Below, piece after piece: positions 1 to 10,315 of a stretch of 64,000 nucleotides of DNA (position 1 is the first letter of the stretch; each line of letters begins with the position of its first letter). The translations under genes were made by a program, and so were the position numbers. The notes beneath the pieces were generated by a model. The model saw only the letters and a program-made list of their open reading frames with translations. It did no database searches and was not told where the DNA came from. The stretch is from Macquaria australasica (taxonomy: Eukaryota; Chordata; Actinopteri; Centrarchiformes; Percichthyidae), in NCBI GenBank assembly GCA_005408345.1, contig SEMN01000171.1:496001-560000 (forward strand), read 5' to 3'.

Positions 1-42
1 TGTCGGAGGCCCGAGTACAGGTAGGAAGACACGTTTCAACTG

Positions 43-74
<32 letters not shown>

Positions 75-470
75 AACTAAAAGAAATAATGCAATAAGAA
101 GAATATTATAATTATAATAATAATACCATTGAGGTAGAGGGCCCTTTTTAAATCTAAAAGTGGGCTACATTATCAAAAAACTGAAAAATAATTAAGAATT
201 AAATAATCTTGTTTATCATTATCATTAACAACATTATCATAACCATGGCAGTGTAGATATATGAGTATGTGTGTCACAAACAATAGATGACAGAGTGACC
301 CACATGCCTAAATTGAAATAATTATGGTGAAACTAATAATAATAATAAAATACTACTACTACTATTACTACTAATAATTACTATTATTATAATAAAAGAA
401 GAAATAATAAGAAATGCAAAGACTCCCATGTTTCTCCCATATCCTGTCTCTTTTTCCTGGAGGGATTTTA
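1..470. repeat. AT-rich simple repeats in shox2 intron
   Basis: Contains an (AAAT)n run at about 47-76, ATT/TAA runs near 105-125, and mixed TAA/TAC triplet runs at 335-415. Nothing else is recognised; this is upstream intron of shox2. Confidence 0.7.
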
Positions 471-1478
471 ATAATATATTCACAGATTTTTGTTATGATA
501 AGCTTGATATCGAGCATGAAGACATTCTTAGGATGATAACATTTTGTTTTGTGGAGGGTTTTTTTTATTTAGAAGATAAATGTGCACTTGCTCGCCTATA
601 GTAGGGCCTGAATTTGTGAAACGGTTCAGAGGAACCCCATGGGTGTTTGTAAGTTTTAATAAGTTGAACAAGATTTTTTTTTAAGGAAGAAACACAGTTC
701 ACCATTAAAATGTTTTTTTTTTACCCCCATCGTTTGCTGATTAACATGTTTTGATTATTTAATTTGTGTTAATGATTTCAATTAGGCCCTGCTTGTATCA
801 CGAGAGCCTTTTTAATCTTTATTGTCCAAATCCACCGAAACAAATACGCCAACAAATATTTGCCTTCAGTTTCTGGGTGTATGTTACCAAGGCCCTGTTT
901 GTCAGAGATGCTGTCGTTTTTCATGGGGGCAGACCATCTGCGCAGAAACCCAGTAAGGCTTCAGCCAGTCAGGGGTGGGCGGGTGTAGGGGGGGCTCAGA
1001 CATGTCTTGTGTAACGGGAGCAGGGGGGGGACAATGAACATATAGACAACTCCTCTCATCTGATTTATCAAAACCCTATAATATCTTATTCCAGACTCTT
1101 TAATCCCGCATGCCCCGGCTAGGGGGAGGACTGAGCATTTGTCTCCATATTGAATATGGCGGTCGTTGTGGAAAAGAAGAAACCATAAAACGGGCCCAAA
1201 AGGTCCCCATCCCAAAACTCACCCACCACCCCCTCCGGAAAAAAAAAAGTTAAAGCCAGCTTTTTGCAGGGCTCTCCCGGCCTGAACTGGAATCTCACCA
1301 ATAAGGCGTATTGTGTCCCGAACAAGGAGCACAGCTCGGGGATTTGCATAAATTATGTATTATTTTCTACCCAAATCAAGAGCGTACCCTCTCTCTCTTT
1401 CTCTCTGTTAGACTATTATATCTTTTTACCAGTTGCATGAAGAGACCACACATTTATTTTGATTTTTTTTTTAAATGC
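471..1478. other. shox2 intron, unannotated
   Basis: Intronic sequence without exons. The stretch 750-960 is moderately complex, with AATTAGG and AATCTTTATTG motifs, and could be conserved. There is a C/T-rich run at 1385-1410. None of the small frames here resembles a homeodomain exon. Confidence 0.5.
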
Positions 1479-1800
1479 TGCCTCAATCAATAGCAGCAGA
1501 GCATTTGTTTTTATCGTCGCAATAAATTATACGTGGAGCGTGCACAAAAGGACTTCCGATTGACATATACTGTGGTCAATAAATGAAGCCAGCTGACAGC
1601 CAAATCAATATGATATTTCAATCATGCTTTCACTGTGTGTGTGTGCGCGCGTGTGTGGACCCTAATGTAAGGGAGACTGCAGATTGACATGATGCACTGT
1701 GGGCTAATTTAGCCCGAGCTTTGTCTGGGAGATTCAAAGCAGATTAATCGTTTAATCTGTGTTTCAAGGCGTTTCTCTGAAATTGACGCTTGTCGATTTC
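1479..1800. promoter_or_regulatory. candidate intronic conserved regulatory element
   Basis: Complex sequence with motifs typical of developmental enhancers: GATTGACA near 1558, TGTGGT (Runx-like, 1571), GTCAATAAA (Hox/Pbx-like, 1575), TGACAG (Meis-like, 1594), and GATTAATCG near 1742. A short GT/GC run interrupts it at about 1635-1655. Conservation was not tested, so this is a candidate only. Confidence 0.35.
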
Positions 1801-1840
1801 AACAGAAGGGAAAGAAGAAGTGAGCTGTCTTTGAAGCGGG

Positions 1841-1844
<4 letters not shown>

Positions 1845-1894
<50 letters not shown>
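1845..1894. repeat. (TG)25 microsatellite
   Basis: Uninterrupted TG dinucleotide run of 50 bp in the shox2 intron. Confidence 0.97.
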
Positions 1895-1895
<1 letters not shown>

Positions 1896-2499
1896 AAGTG
1901 CGTGTTATGGCGGTGATTAGACAAAACTGCGAGCCATTTAAGCGTTTCTCTGACATGGATTTTTCTGCAGATAAGGGTAATTAATTTCAGCGGTCATTTA
2001 ATGAGAGGGAGAAGGAAAGAGAAAGAGGGAGATGTTCTCAGATCGCCTTGCTCTGATGTCCAAAACCGTAATAGCACTGCTGCTATTCGATATCTGAGAG
2101 TCCCATTCAACTCTTCAGGGACACTAATCTATAGAAAGATGAAACCAACGCTGACAAGGTTATTTATTATAGTCCAATAGTCCTGCACATTTCCAACAAG
2201 GGTGTTTCTGTTCTCCTAATAAGGTTTTAATGTCCCCCCTTTTCGTAGATTTACTACTTTTCAATTTTTGCTCCACTGTCTGTCTCTCTTTCACTTCTCT
2301 CTCTGCTCCAACCCCCAACTCTCCCTTGTTGTAGGCTAAATGTAATAATTCAAATCTGGGGTTAAGCAGTGTCATTAATATTTCAGTGCTCCTCGGGGAT
2401 ATTGTTTTTCTGCGGTTGTTGTCACTTTGAGAGGAATTACACATGGCCTCACAAGCAGCTGCCAATCAGTAGGTCTCTAATTAATTTCTGTCCCTGCAG
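1895..2499. other. shox2 intron upstream of the 58-bp exon
   Basis: Intronic. The final 120 bp, with TCATTAATATTTCAG and CTAATTAATTTCTG just before the acceptor, is TAAT-rich and could be conserved flanking sequence. A short frame on the opposite strand (2160-2465) has no recognisable homology. Confidence 0.6.
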
Positions 2500-2557
2500 G
2501 TTTGGTTCCAGAATAGAAGAGCCAAATGCAGAAAGCAGGAGAACCAGTTACATAAAG
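2500..2557 (+). CDS. shox2: shox2 exon: end of homeodomain helix 3
   Basis: This 58-bp exon is preceded by an intronic polypyrimidine tract and the acceptor ctgcag, and followed by the donor gtacgc. It encodes VWFQNRRAKCRKQENQLHK plus the first base of a glycine codon (phase 1 at its 3' end). These are homeodomain positions 47 onward, including the DNA-contacting N51 and the Q50 typical of the Q50 paired class. The homeodomain is split by an intron just before V47, as in other paired-class genes. The preceding exon, which would hold helices 1 and 2, is not in the window. Confidence 0.96.
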
Positions 2558-4175
2558 GTACGCTTTTGTCCTGCATGCTCCCACAAACACAAAACTACAG
2601 GCTCATTTCTATTTTATTCTTTTCTATTCTATTCTATCACAAGGCAACGCTCAAATGCATGCAACGTCCTTCGTCTTTACGCACTGTTGCTATTTGGGTT
2701 GTGGTTTAATTTTTCACTTAATTAAGCCATCACAAGCACTGTAATTTCTTTAGTGACTGTTTATCTTGGACGTTATTAAAGTTTACTCCGACAATGAGCT
2801 TACTGCTCGTTATTCAGTCCTACAGTTTACTCTTTTGTGGTTTTGAATATTCTCCTCACAATTAGGCTATCGTCTGTGCTTTTTGCAGGAGTCCTGATTG
2901 GAGCAGCGAATCAGTTTGAGGCGTGTCGTGTAGCGCCATATGTCAACGTGGGGGCTTTACGGATGCCATTCCAACAGGCAAGTATACTTTGAAGCGTCTA
3001 GTCTTAAAACCAGACCAATCCCCGGACTGCTGTCTTGGCACTGGCTCTGCCCAAGTGCTATGCAGAGACTCCAGTTCCAATGTAGGGGGTAACTAAACTC
3101 TTATTACCACACTGACAATAACACTGTGCCAACAAAGCGCAGGCTGTACAACCTAATTGAAAAATGTCCCTCTATTGTTTTATGGATCATTTATATGCCT
3201 ATTTTACTGGAGCAAGCAAACAATGTTAGCAGACCTAGTACTGCAGGGTGTAGGATAGATAGCCAACAACAGTTTCTTAATGTTTTCTTACCTCTCACAC
3301 AGAAATTAGAACACCACATAAAATATATTCCAATATATTATGATTGGTTCGTTTTTGATATATTGGACTGTGCACCTGTATGAGGGGGACTGAGTGTGTT
3401 TTTGAGTCTGGTCAGAATAGTTAAATTATGTACATTATTTATAGGCTATTTCATGTCATTTTAGTCCTCACTTTGAGCACCACTGGTCTGGTCTGAGTTT
3501 ATTATCTTGTATAGGCAAAGGCCCAAGATTCCCAAAGGCAATGAAAGGTTGAATTGAGATTAGATTTCATGCTACTGATGTCTAAATAAAAACTCAGATC
3601 TGACCTTTGATCCACTAGAGCTGCAGTAGCCAACAACGTCCCAAGAACTAGATGGCTTCCAGTGATATTGCTCAATGATACTTGAGTAGAAAAGATGGGG
3701 GGTTGAACGCTGAAGTCCATCTGAATGATGGCCTCCTTAAGCACAGGTCATCCTATAGGGGTGTAATAGTTGAACCACATCTATAACAGTCACACTCGTG
3801 AAATGACCCTTCAGACAACCCACTGCAAAGTTAACGCATGTTCTCCCCCTTCTCTCCCCATCCGTGCGTCCCGTCCCGTAGGATAGTCATTGCAACGTGC
3901 CGCCCTTCTCCTTTCAGGTGCAGGCGCAACTGCAGCTGGACAGCGCCGTGGCCCACGCGCAGCACCACCTGCACTCTCACCTGGCGGCGCACGCGCCCTA
4001 CATGATGTTCCCCGCGCCGCCGTTCGGGCTGCCGCTGGCGACGCTCGCTGCCGAGTCCGCCTCCGCCGCCTCCGTCGTGGCCGCCGCCGCCGCCGCCAAG
4101 AACACCAGCAAGAACTCCAGCATCGCCGACCTGAGACTGAAGGCCAAAAAGCACGCGGCCGCGCTGGGACTGTGA
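2500..4175 (+). CDS. shox2: shox2, 3' part: three terminal coding exons of a paired-class homeodomain transcription factor
   Basis: SHOX2 is a nuclear DNA-binding transcription factor needed in vertebrates for proximal limb skeleton, sinoatrial node and palate development (family knowledge). The coding segments are 2500-2557, 2889-2977 and 3882-4175. Spliced, they give about 146 residues, the C-terminal half of a protein of roughly 300. In order they encode the end of homeodomain helix 3 (VWFQNRRAKCRKQ, with Q50 and N51), a linker containing ACRVAPYVNVGALRMPFQQ, a 12-residue optional segment DSHCNVPPFSFQ, a region with MFPAPPFGLPLA, an Ala tract, and the OAR motif SIADLRLKAKKHAAALGL before the TGA. 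Exon lengths 58 and 89 bp equal those I recall for human SHOX exons 4 and 5. I choose SHOX2 over SHOX because of VLIGAANQFEACR, QLQLDSAVAHA and the DSHCN segment. The homeodomain start and N-terminus lie upstream of the window. Confidence 0.96.
2558..2888 (+). other. shox2: shox2 intron (331 bp, GT-AG)
   Basis: The intron has a canonical donor gtacgc and an acceptor tttttgcag. It interrupts a glycine codon (g|ga). It is AT-rich and shows no repeat or other feature. Confidence 0.9.
2889..2977 (+). CDS. shox2: shox2 exon: conserved linker C-terminal to the homeodomain
   Basis: This 89-bp exon completes the glycine codon and encodes 29 further residues (VLIGAANQFEACRVAPYV then NVGALRMPFQQ), ending on a codon boundary. 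The ACRVAPYVN and GALRMPFQQ stretches are near-invariant in vertebrate SHOX/SHOX2 as I know them. The downstream splice donor is gc rather than gt (see separate entry). No in-frame stop is present and the reading frame continues correctly into the last exon. Confidence 0.95.
2978..2983 (+). other. shox2: non-canonical GC 5' splice site of shox2
   Basis: The exon end and intron start read cag|gcaagt. A GT donor at a position preserving the frame is not available nearby. CAG|GCAAGT is the strong consensus that lets U1 snRNA pair well despite the C at +2, so this should be a functional GC-AG intron. It is inferred from the sequence; cDNA would confirm it. Confidence 0.85.
2978..3881 (+). other. 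shox2: shox2 last intron (904 bp, GC-AG)
   Basis: The intron runs from the GC donor to the acceptor cccgtag. It is AT-rich in its body and changes abruptly to GC-rich pyrimidine sequence about 50 bp before the last exon. A short reading frame at 3126-3383 inside it has no homology I recognise and is not a gene. Confidence 0.85.
3880..3917 (+). other. shox2: tandem alternative 3' splice sites of the last shox2 exon
   Basis: Two AG acceptors lie 36 nt apart. The first (cccgtag, exon from 3882) adds the 12 residues DSHCNVPPFSFQ. The second (ctcctttcag, exon from 3918) joins FQQ directly to VQAQLQLD. Both keep the frame because the upstream exon ends on a codon boundary. Human SHOX2 isoforms differ by an equivalent 12-residue DSHCN segment, so both sites are probably used here. 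Confidence 0.85.
3882..4175 (+). CDS. shox2: shox2 terminal coding exon: activation region, Ala tract and OAR motif
   Basis: The exon encodes 97 residues from the first acceptor or 85 from the second, ending at TGA 4173-4175. Order: optional DSHCNVPPFSFQ; QAQLQLDSAVAHAQHH; a His/Ala-rich segment; MFPAPPFGLPLA, a proline-rich element that is a proposed SH3-type ligand in SHOX proteins; a serine/alanine segment with six consecutive GCC alanine codons (4080-4097); and the C-terminal OAR motif SIADLRLKAKKHAAALGL. The OAR motif is a transactivation or autoinhibition module in paired-class factors. The exon is far more GC- and CpG-rich than its surroundings. Long frames on the opposite strand and other phases here are shadows of that composition. 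Confidence 0.97.
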   Translation, partial: DSHCNVPPFSFQVQAQLQLDSAVAHAQHHLHSHLAAHAPYMMFPAPPFGLPLATLAAESASAASVVAAAAAAKNTSKNSSIADLRLKAKKHAAALGL

Positions 4176-5495
4176 CGCCAGGTGGACTGGAGGACACGAG
4201 CCGTGCACGCAAATTCCGCCACGTCCTCGCGACTGAGAGACACCGAACATGAACGCTTACAAAGTGAACAAATCCAAGGACAAAGTGAGAAAAAAGTATC
4301 CAAGGACGATATTTATGCGTTTTTTTTAAATGAAGGACGACGAGTATAACTATAAAAATATAGGCTATTTATGAGATAAAGAAAAGACAATGAAAAAAGA
4401 GACTGTGACGTGATAGCCTACACAGGTGTGATTTTTGGACGCCAAAAAAAAAAAAAAGGTGGCGGATGGGATGGACATAAGGCTATACGCAGGGTCCTTC
4501 TCTGCAGCCACACGGCCGAAGAGGACGGCGGGACACCCTGAGGAGGAGGAGGAGGAGGAGGAGGATGCAGCTGGGACGGTCGATACTTTGTCAAACAATC
4601 CTGCAGTTGTTTTGCTCTGTTTTAATATTATATTATTATCGTTATGATTTCATTTTGAACCTATATAGAGGCTGGCCTCGTTATAAAACACTTTCTCTGT
4701 GAAAAGGACAGAGCGGGAATTCTTTGACAAAACAGAGACAAAAAAAAAGGACAATATTCGAAGTGTTTCTCCCTCTTCTGTTTCTTGTCCAAAATTCAAA
4801 ATGCCCAAGCAGTGTTTGCATGAGTTTGTCTTCACGGATGACGTGATGTGAGCCACCCCCCCCCCCTCTTTCTCTCTCTCTCTTCCTCTTTCCTCCCCTC
4901 TCTGAGGAAGGGCAACTCTCACTTGAATGTTTGGCCTATTTGACCTTGTTTGGACCTCCTCTGGTAAAGGTGAAACTAGGCGACACACCAGAAATGTGAG
5001 ATTATAATATATGTGTAGGCTATGCTGAACTTTTTGTCAGGATAGCCCGATCTAGTGTCCATATAAGGTGGTGATTTGTCCCCTTTTAAAGGAGAGCATT
5101 ATGTCATGAATGCCATCTTTAACACAGTGAACAAACGAACAAACGGCAGTAACACGAGGACTGTCTGCGAACCGGTACGGGCACGTGTAAAATATGTTTA
5201 TACACAAGAAACATGCATTATTTTTATTATTTAGTGGCTTTATGAATGCCTTGTGGGGAGTTTGTTCATTTTGTATTTTACTTTATTTCCGTGTATTAAA
5301 AAAATCATGTGCTTTCTGTATGTAATTTTGATGTTTTTATAACAGTGAAAGTGAACTTACCTGAGGCACGGGTTTCTAAAGAAAAAAGAAGAATATTCAT
5401 GAAATTGTTTTACTTTTTCCATCACATGTGAAACGTGAATCCACCTAAACAAAAATGTTTTTCGTTCCTACAATAAATTAACTAAAGTTTCTTTA
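4176..5495 (+). other. shox2: shox2 3' untranslated region (inferred)
   Basis: After the stop the sequence changes from GC-rich to A-rich and then AT-rich. It contains an A tract near 4445, a purine (GGA)n run near 4541-4565, a C/T-rich tract at 4854-4890, and U-rich, AU-rich sequence from 5200. Candidate polyadenylation signals are ATTAAA at 5295 and AATAAA at 5472, the latter followed by a T/GT-rich stretch. The true end is inferred. The small frame at 4435-4647 is low complexity and is not a gene. Confidence 0.6.
5472..5477 (+). terminator. shox2: candidate polyadenylation signal of shox2
   Basis: AATAAA about 1.3 kb after the stop codon, followed within 40 bp by T-rich sequence. An ATTAAA at 5295 is an alternative. 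Inference only. Confidence 0.5.
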
Positions 5496-5542
5496 ATGAG
5501 TTGACATTATTTTTACATTCTTAATTGGCTTTTATCAGCTAA

Positions 5543-5575
<33 letters not shown>
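5543..5575. repeat. (ATT)n microsatellite
   Basis: About eleven tandem ATT triplets. Confidence 0.95.
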
Positions 5576-5873
5576 GCTGCCGGTAAACCTTTGAGGGCAA
5601 TAGATTTTCTAATAATTCATGCCTGTAGCTATAGGTCTTTTGATATCGTCACAGTTGTGACAGGCCCGTTTAGTCAGGAACATGGGTGTCTGTTGCTGCT
5701 CCAATGCTAAACCGATGCATTATTCATAATTTGGTTATGGAGAGTTTGGAGAGGAGGACTGGTAATTTCCAGTACATGCTAGAAAAACTGGCAGATAAAG
5801 GATAAAGAGACGGGATCCGTTCAGTGGCTCAAAGATAAAGTTTTGCAGCACTGAATCACTTGAAATACACACA

Positions 5874-5878
<5 letters not shown>

Positions 5879-5909
<31 letters not shown>
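5879..5909. repeat. (AT)n microsatellite
   Basis: Pure AT dinucleotide run of about 30 bp. Confidence 0.95.
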
Positions 5910-5911
<2 letters not shown>

Positions 5912-6539
5912 CCCACTAACAGGCTACTCATTTAGATTTAAAACCACTGTGTTATTCTTGTTAAAATTAAATGAGCTAACCCCAACGGCCTAATAATTAT
6001 ATAAAACAAAGATGCATTTTGTATTTAATTATAGCCACAGTTTGTTTGGCGTATCAGTTTGCACATAGCAGACTAAATGCCTACATTATATTTGGCCTAA
6101 ATTGATAATGTTTTATTTATTTATTTATTTTTACCAGCAACATTTACAATATTGTCAGTAAACATTTTTTACATAACGTAGCCTAATATGGGTTAATGGT
6201 ATTCAATGTAATTCCAGTTGTAAATCCCCATGTCCCGTCTTGAATCTGGCCTCCTGCCCATCTCCACTGAACGAAAACGTTGCCGGTTTATGTGTCATGA
6301 CCTAGAGTTTGGCATTATGCATGAAAATATGCAGGCAGCTCACAAAGTAAAACAAAGCCAATGTCTTTGTAAAAATCATTTATTAACGCCTGCCTCACTT
6401 GACTTACAAATTTGCCTGATTCATTTCCTGACATCTTAACCGCCTCTTATTGAACATTTAATAAACACCTGACACGGGAGCCTATAATTATAGGAATCCA
6501 GATCGCATTACCCTTCCGATATTTCCACACAAAACACAG

Positions 6540-6830
6540 TGTCTTTAGCTATTAATTAATACTGATCTCACAGAGTCTGCACTAGAGTCTGGAGTATTTG
6601 TGTATCTCGCCGTTTGGGGCAGGATTTAGACGCCAAAACTATTGAATTATTGATTCTGAGCCTCGCCAGTAATGGAGGAGACGGAACTGGGAAGCTGCTG
6701 AGCCGGGAGCGTGCACAGCTACCCTGCGATGGAACAGAAACACCGGGGTCGGGGGCGCGCCTGACCTGCGACTGTTCCGCTCTGGAAGACTGTATAACAG
6801 TGTGTGACCGGTTGGGTTTTTACTTGTAGT
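6540..6830. promoter_or_regulatory. candidate non-coding regulatory element
   Basis: Complex stretch moving from TAATTAATAC homeodomain-like cores to GC-rich sequence with several CpGs near 6680-6780. It holds a 71-residue frame (6614-6829) with no recognisable domain, so I treat it as non-coding. Conservation is untested. Confidence 0.3.
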
Positions 6831-7615
6831 GACCACAAAGTGAGATCAAGTTCATGAGAGTGGTTATGTCAAATTAATTATATTGACATATATGACATTA
6901 TTTACTATATTCAGTTATTTCATGTAGAAAAGTTGGGCCTAAGGCATCTAATTTTGTGTCAAGGCATAAAAAAATCCTCCTTTGGAATAATAAAAACGGT
7001 GATTTAAAGGTTAGGGAATACATATTAAAGAAATATGAGATTAAAAAATGCCATAAATTACAAGTGCCATTGCTCATTATTGAGTACACCACAAGGACAT
7101 TCCTGTATTGTTTAATGAAAACTACAACAATGATGTTATGAAGCTAGAGATAATTCATTTCCAGTAATATTTAGCATCACCTTATCTACCCGAATGGAGT
7201 CTGTGCATTTTCTACAGTCTCAATTTTTGCAGTTTCCACGACAGATTTTTAAACATTTTTCTCCCTATACACTTCTTCACCACAACAGTCCAAAGTCTCC
7301 ATTCCTGTGTGAACTGTGGGGCTGCCGTTGTGGATTGAACCGGCAGCTATCGGTATGTCCTGAGGTGTAGTGGAGGGCCTCCGCCCTGAGGGGCCCAGGA
7401 GACAATGAGACGGGGACACACAAGTGTTCTCCTGATTAGACATGGAGACGACCAAGCGCTCTCACTCTCCTCTCAACACACTCTTAAGACACACACCCCC
7501 ACGCAGCCAGCCGGGAGCCAGCCATGCAGGCTCTCTCTGGCTTCTTCTCTCTGTCTTTCCCTCTCGCTCGCTCCATGCTTCCCCCTGGTCTCTCTCCCTC
7601 CCTCCCTCCTTAACT

Positions 7616-7617
<2 letters not shown>
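6831..7617. other. intergenic, nothing recognised
   Basis: AT-rich to 7300, then a CpG-containing stretch at 7320-7450 and a C/T-rich run at 7460-7610 leading into a microsatellite. No gene is seen. Confidence 0.6.

Positions 7618-7692
<75 letters not shown>
7618..7692. repeat. (AC)n microsatellite, 75 bp
   Basis: Uninterrupted AC run flanked by C/T-rich sequence. The 'His-Thr' and 'Cys-Val' peptides predicted across it are artefacts. Confidence 0.98.
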
Positions 7693-7695
<3 letters not shown>

Positions 7696-7832
7696 CTCTC
7701 TACTGTAATGGATTATTGTACACCATGTTGGAGGAGTCAAGAGTGGGCCAATTTTATTCAAGTTCATCAAATGAATGAGAACAACGCTGGACATGTATAA
7801 ATCTAAATGCATGTAAGCAAACACACACATCT

Positions 7833-7837
<5 letters not shown>

Positions 7838-7870
<33 letters not shown>
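7838..7870. repeat. (CA)n microsatellite
   Basis: CA run of about 33 bp, 150 bp after the previous AC tract. Confidence 0.97.
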
Positions 7871-7872
<2 letters not shown>

Positions 7873-10307
7873 AGTTCATCATAGCCTGGTGAGTCACAAC
7901 AGCACTCCACACCATGGAATCCTTCATATCAACTGGTGCTGTCTTGTTGCTATATTTACCCCACTACAACCCCTGAGACAAATACACTACTCTCTCATTT
8001 CCCGCACTTGGCCCTTTATCAAATTAGAGCACGTTAAACAATCACACAGAGCAGTTTTTACTGACAGCGGAGGCTTTTCTTTTTTTGTCTTCTTTTTTTT
8101 TTGCATGTGAATGGCTGTGGCTAAATGTGACTGTATATACTGTTGGTATCCATGCTTGTGAGTGTATGAATTTATGTCAGAAAGTATGTGAGAGAGCTCC
8201 CTTTCTCTTCTTTTCTCTCTAAGGGTTCGCCTTTGTTACATGTTAGGAGTGCTCAAAGAGCAGGGCGCACACAGCACCGCACCAAAGACAACAGCCATCA
8301 GGAGCAACAGCAGATAAAAGACCAACTTCAAAGACATCAAATGGAGCGAAAGTGAAAAAGAAACCTGCTGAAAACTCTCTCCAATAGCACTCAGGCCAGC
8401 AATTAGGATGCCATATCGCTGCCTGTTATCACATGCGTGCACCGTATAGGCCTGGGTGGCTAACCGCAGCACTTGGTGTGGGTTGCAGTCAGCGGAGAAT
8501 TACAGCATTCATAGAGCTCGACTGTAACACTGTATTTAATTTCACTGTAGGATGAAAAGTGGGTGTTCACACAGATTTGACCCCTGCTATGACCAGGGAG
8601 GCTTAACCGTGGTGATTACAGACACAGAAAAACAACAGTCTCCATCTCCAGCTCCTTCTATTCAGCAGCTAAGTAGAACAAAACAAAACAGAGGTCAGAA
8701 CAAAACAAGAAGTCTAATTGTTTCACTGTTTCCTGTTTAGGTGCCCCAGGGCAATCTACACATTTTTATGTACTGGGTGCATTTTATTTGTTATTAATTC
8801 ATTTCCAGTTGCAGCTGGCTTGCAGATTAGGAAGATAACATAATGTATAACTCCCTGGCCTGGGAAGAAGACATAACAAGGGTGCATGTGTTGAGACCTG
8901 TGGGCATTAGTAGCTCTGAGGGGATTGTATTGTTTCCATCACAAAAAGGTGACTTTTGGTGTATTGTGGATGCACTGGGGTGGGGGGTGAGTTTGTGTGC
9001 ATTTTTGTGTGTATGAGTTTATGTGTGCATTGTGGTCTCAGAGAAAAAGAGAACAAAATGAAATGCTAAGACAGAGAGAACGAGAGAGAGAGGGAGAGTG
9101 ATGAGGGGCACACAGTAAATGTTAAACATTTGGCCCATGCCGCTCTGTATTTACAAGCTGGTAAGATCCAATCATCTGTGTGTGAGTATAATCGAGTACT
9201 TGCTTTTCAGTCATCAGATGTTTGTACACAGACTCTTAAATTACAAAAAGCCTCTTGGAAACACAGGCCTAACTCATCTCATATTGATTGTATTCACGCT
9301 GTCTGAAGTTTACAAAATGTCATTTTAAAATGTCATGAAATGACAAAATAGCAGACAAATCACCCAATATTTGTATCAGGATGCTCAAGTGTCTTTTTAA
9401 TGTGGGTAAATCCAGGGAGGTCCAGGATCATTCATTCTGGGGTTAAACGCTTTTTCAACATTCTGTCCAGGGAACCATTTATGACCATTTATATATCTGT
9501 CAACCGCATTCAAATGCTCTCTGAACTGGTGACAGACATGTGTGGCCAAGGCAAAGTTTAGATGTGATGGAAAATAGCCCCTGGTTTTCAGTATAAGCAT
9601 CAATCACCTGTGTACTGTAAATGTTATACTCATAAAGCTGTTGGTTGTTTTCACATAGCCATAAATCTAAGCATGTGCAGTAGAAAAATCAATACATCTT
9701 ACTGATGTTAGAAAACATACAACTCTGTGATGGATATGCTGGTTGCAATTTACTTACAGTTTTTCATTTGGTAATTGTATACAAACACATCATAACTTTA
9801 TGAGAAATGCATTGTGATCGTGTCAGAATGTGACCTAAGGAATCTGTAAACATTAACAGTGTTATTTTTATTACATGAAATTGCCCTGAACTATTGGCAA
9901 ATGTGTCAACAGGCATAGTTTATTATAGGGAGCATCCACAGAAACTGAAAATGTGCCATATTTATCATGATGATGTAAAGTTGATTATTTATGTTTAAAA
10001 AAAACTCTGAAGATTTGGACTCTTTAGACTAGTTTAATATGCAAACTAAACTAAACTCTGTAGTAACCATCTGTTCAAGTTAATCTGAGATATATAGGCA
10101 AACTGTTTCTTAAAGATCAGACTTAAATCTGTTATTGACTATTTTCCTCAAGCACATTGTTTATGCTGTTCAAAACCAGTTATTGCTGTATAAAGAAAGA
10201 GAAGTAAACCAAACAAACCATCAAAAGAAAGAAAGAAAAAAACATTGGCAAAGTGTTGCACATAATTTTGCACAAAGTGTTCATTCAAATTGGGGATTAC
10301 TATGTTT
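7871..10307. other. intergenic, nothing recognised
   Basis: Moderately AT-rich non-repetitive sequence with short GT-rich (8980-9040) and GA-rich (9070-9110) stretches. The small frames lack domains or splice context. No gene or RNA is recognised. Confidence 0.6.
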
Positions 10308-10315
10308 AATTCTAT

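Larger units (their letters stand above)
5496..6539. other. intergenic, start of the shox2 downstream desert
   Basis: AT-rich, with an (ATT)11 run at 5543-5575 and a (TA)n run at 5879-5909. The stretch 5610-5790 is more complex and might be conserved. No gene is seen. Confidence 0.6.

Noticed and set aside
1..2499. Search for the preceding shox2 exon (homeodomain helices 1-2)
   Set aside because: No sequence encoding the expected homeodomain start is visible, so that exon must be upstream of the window.
3811..4303. Frames of 101-139 codons opposite to, or out of phase with, the last shox2 exon
   Set aside because: Arg/Ala/Gly-rich shadows of the GC-rich shox2 coding sequence.
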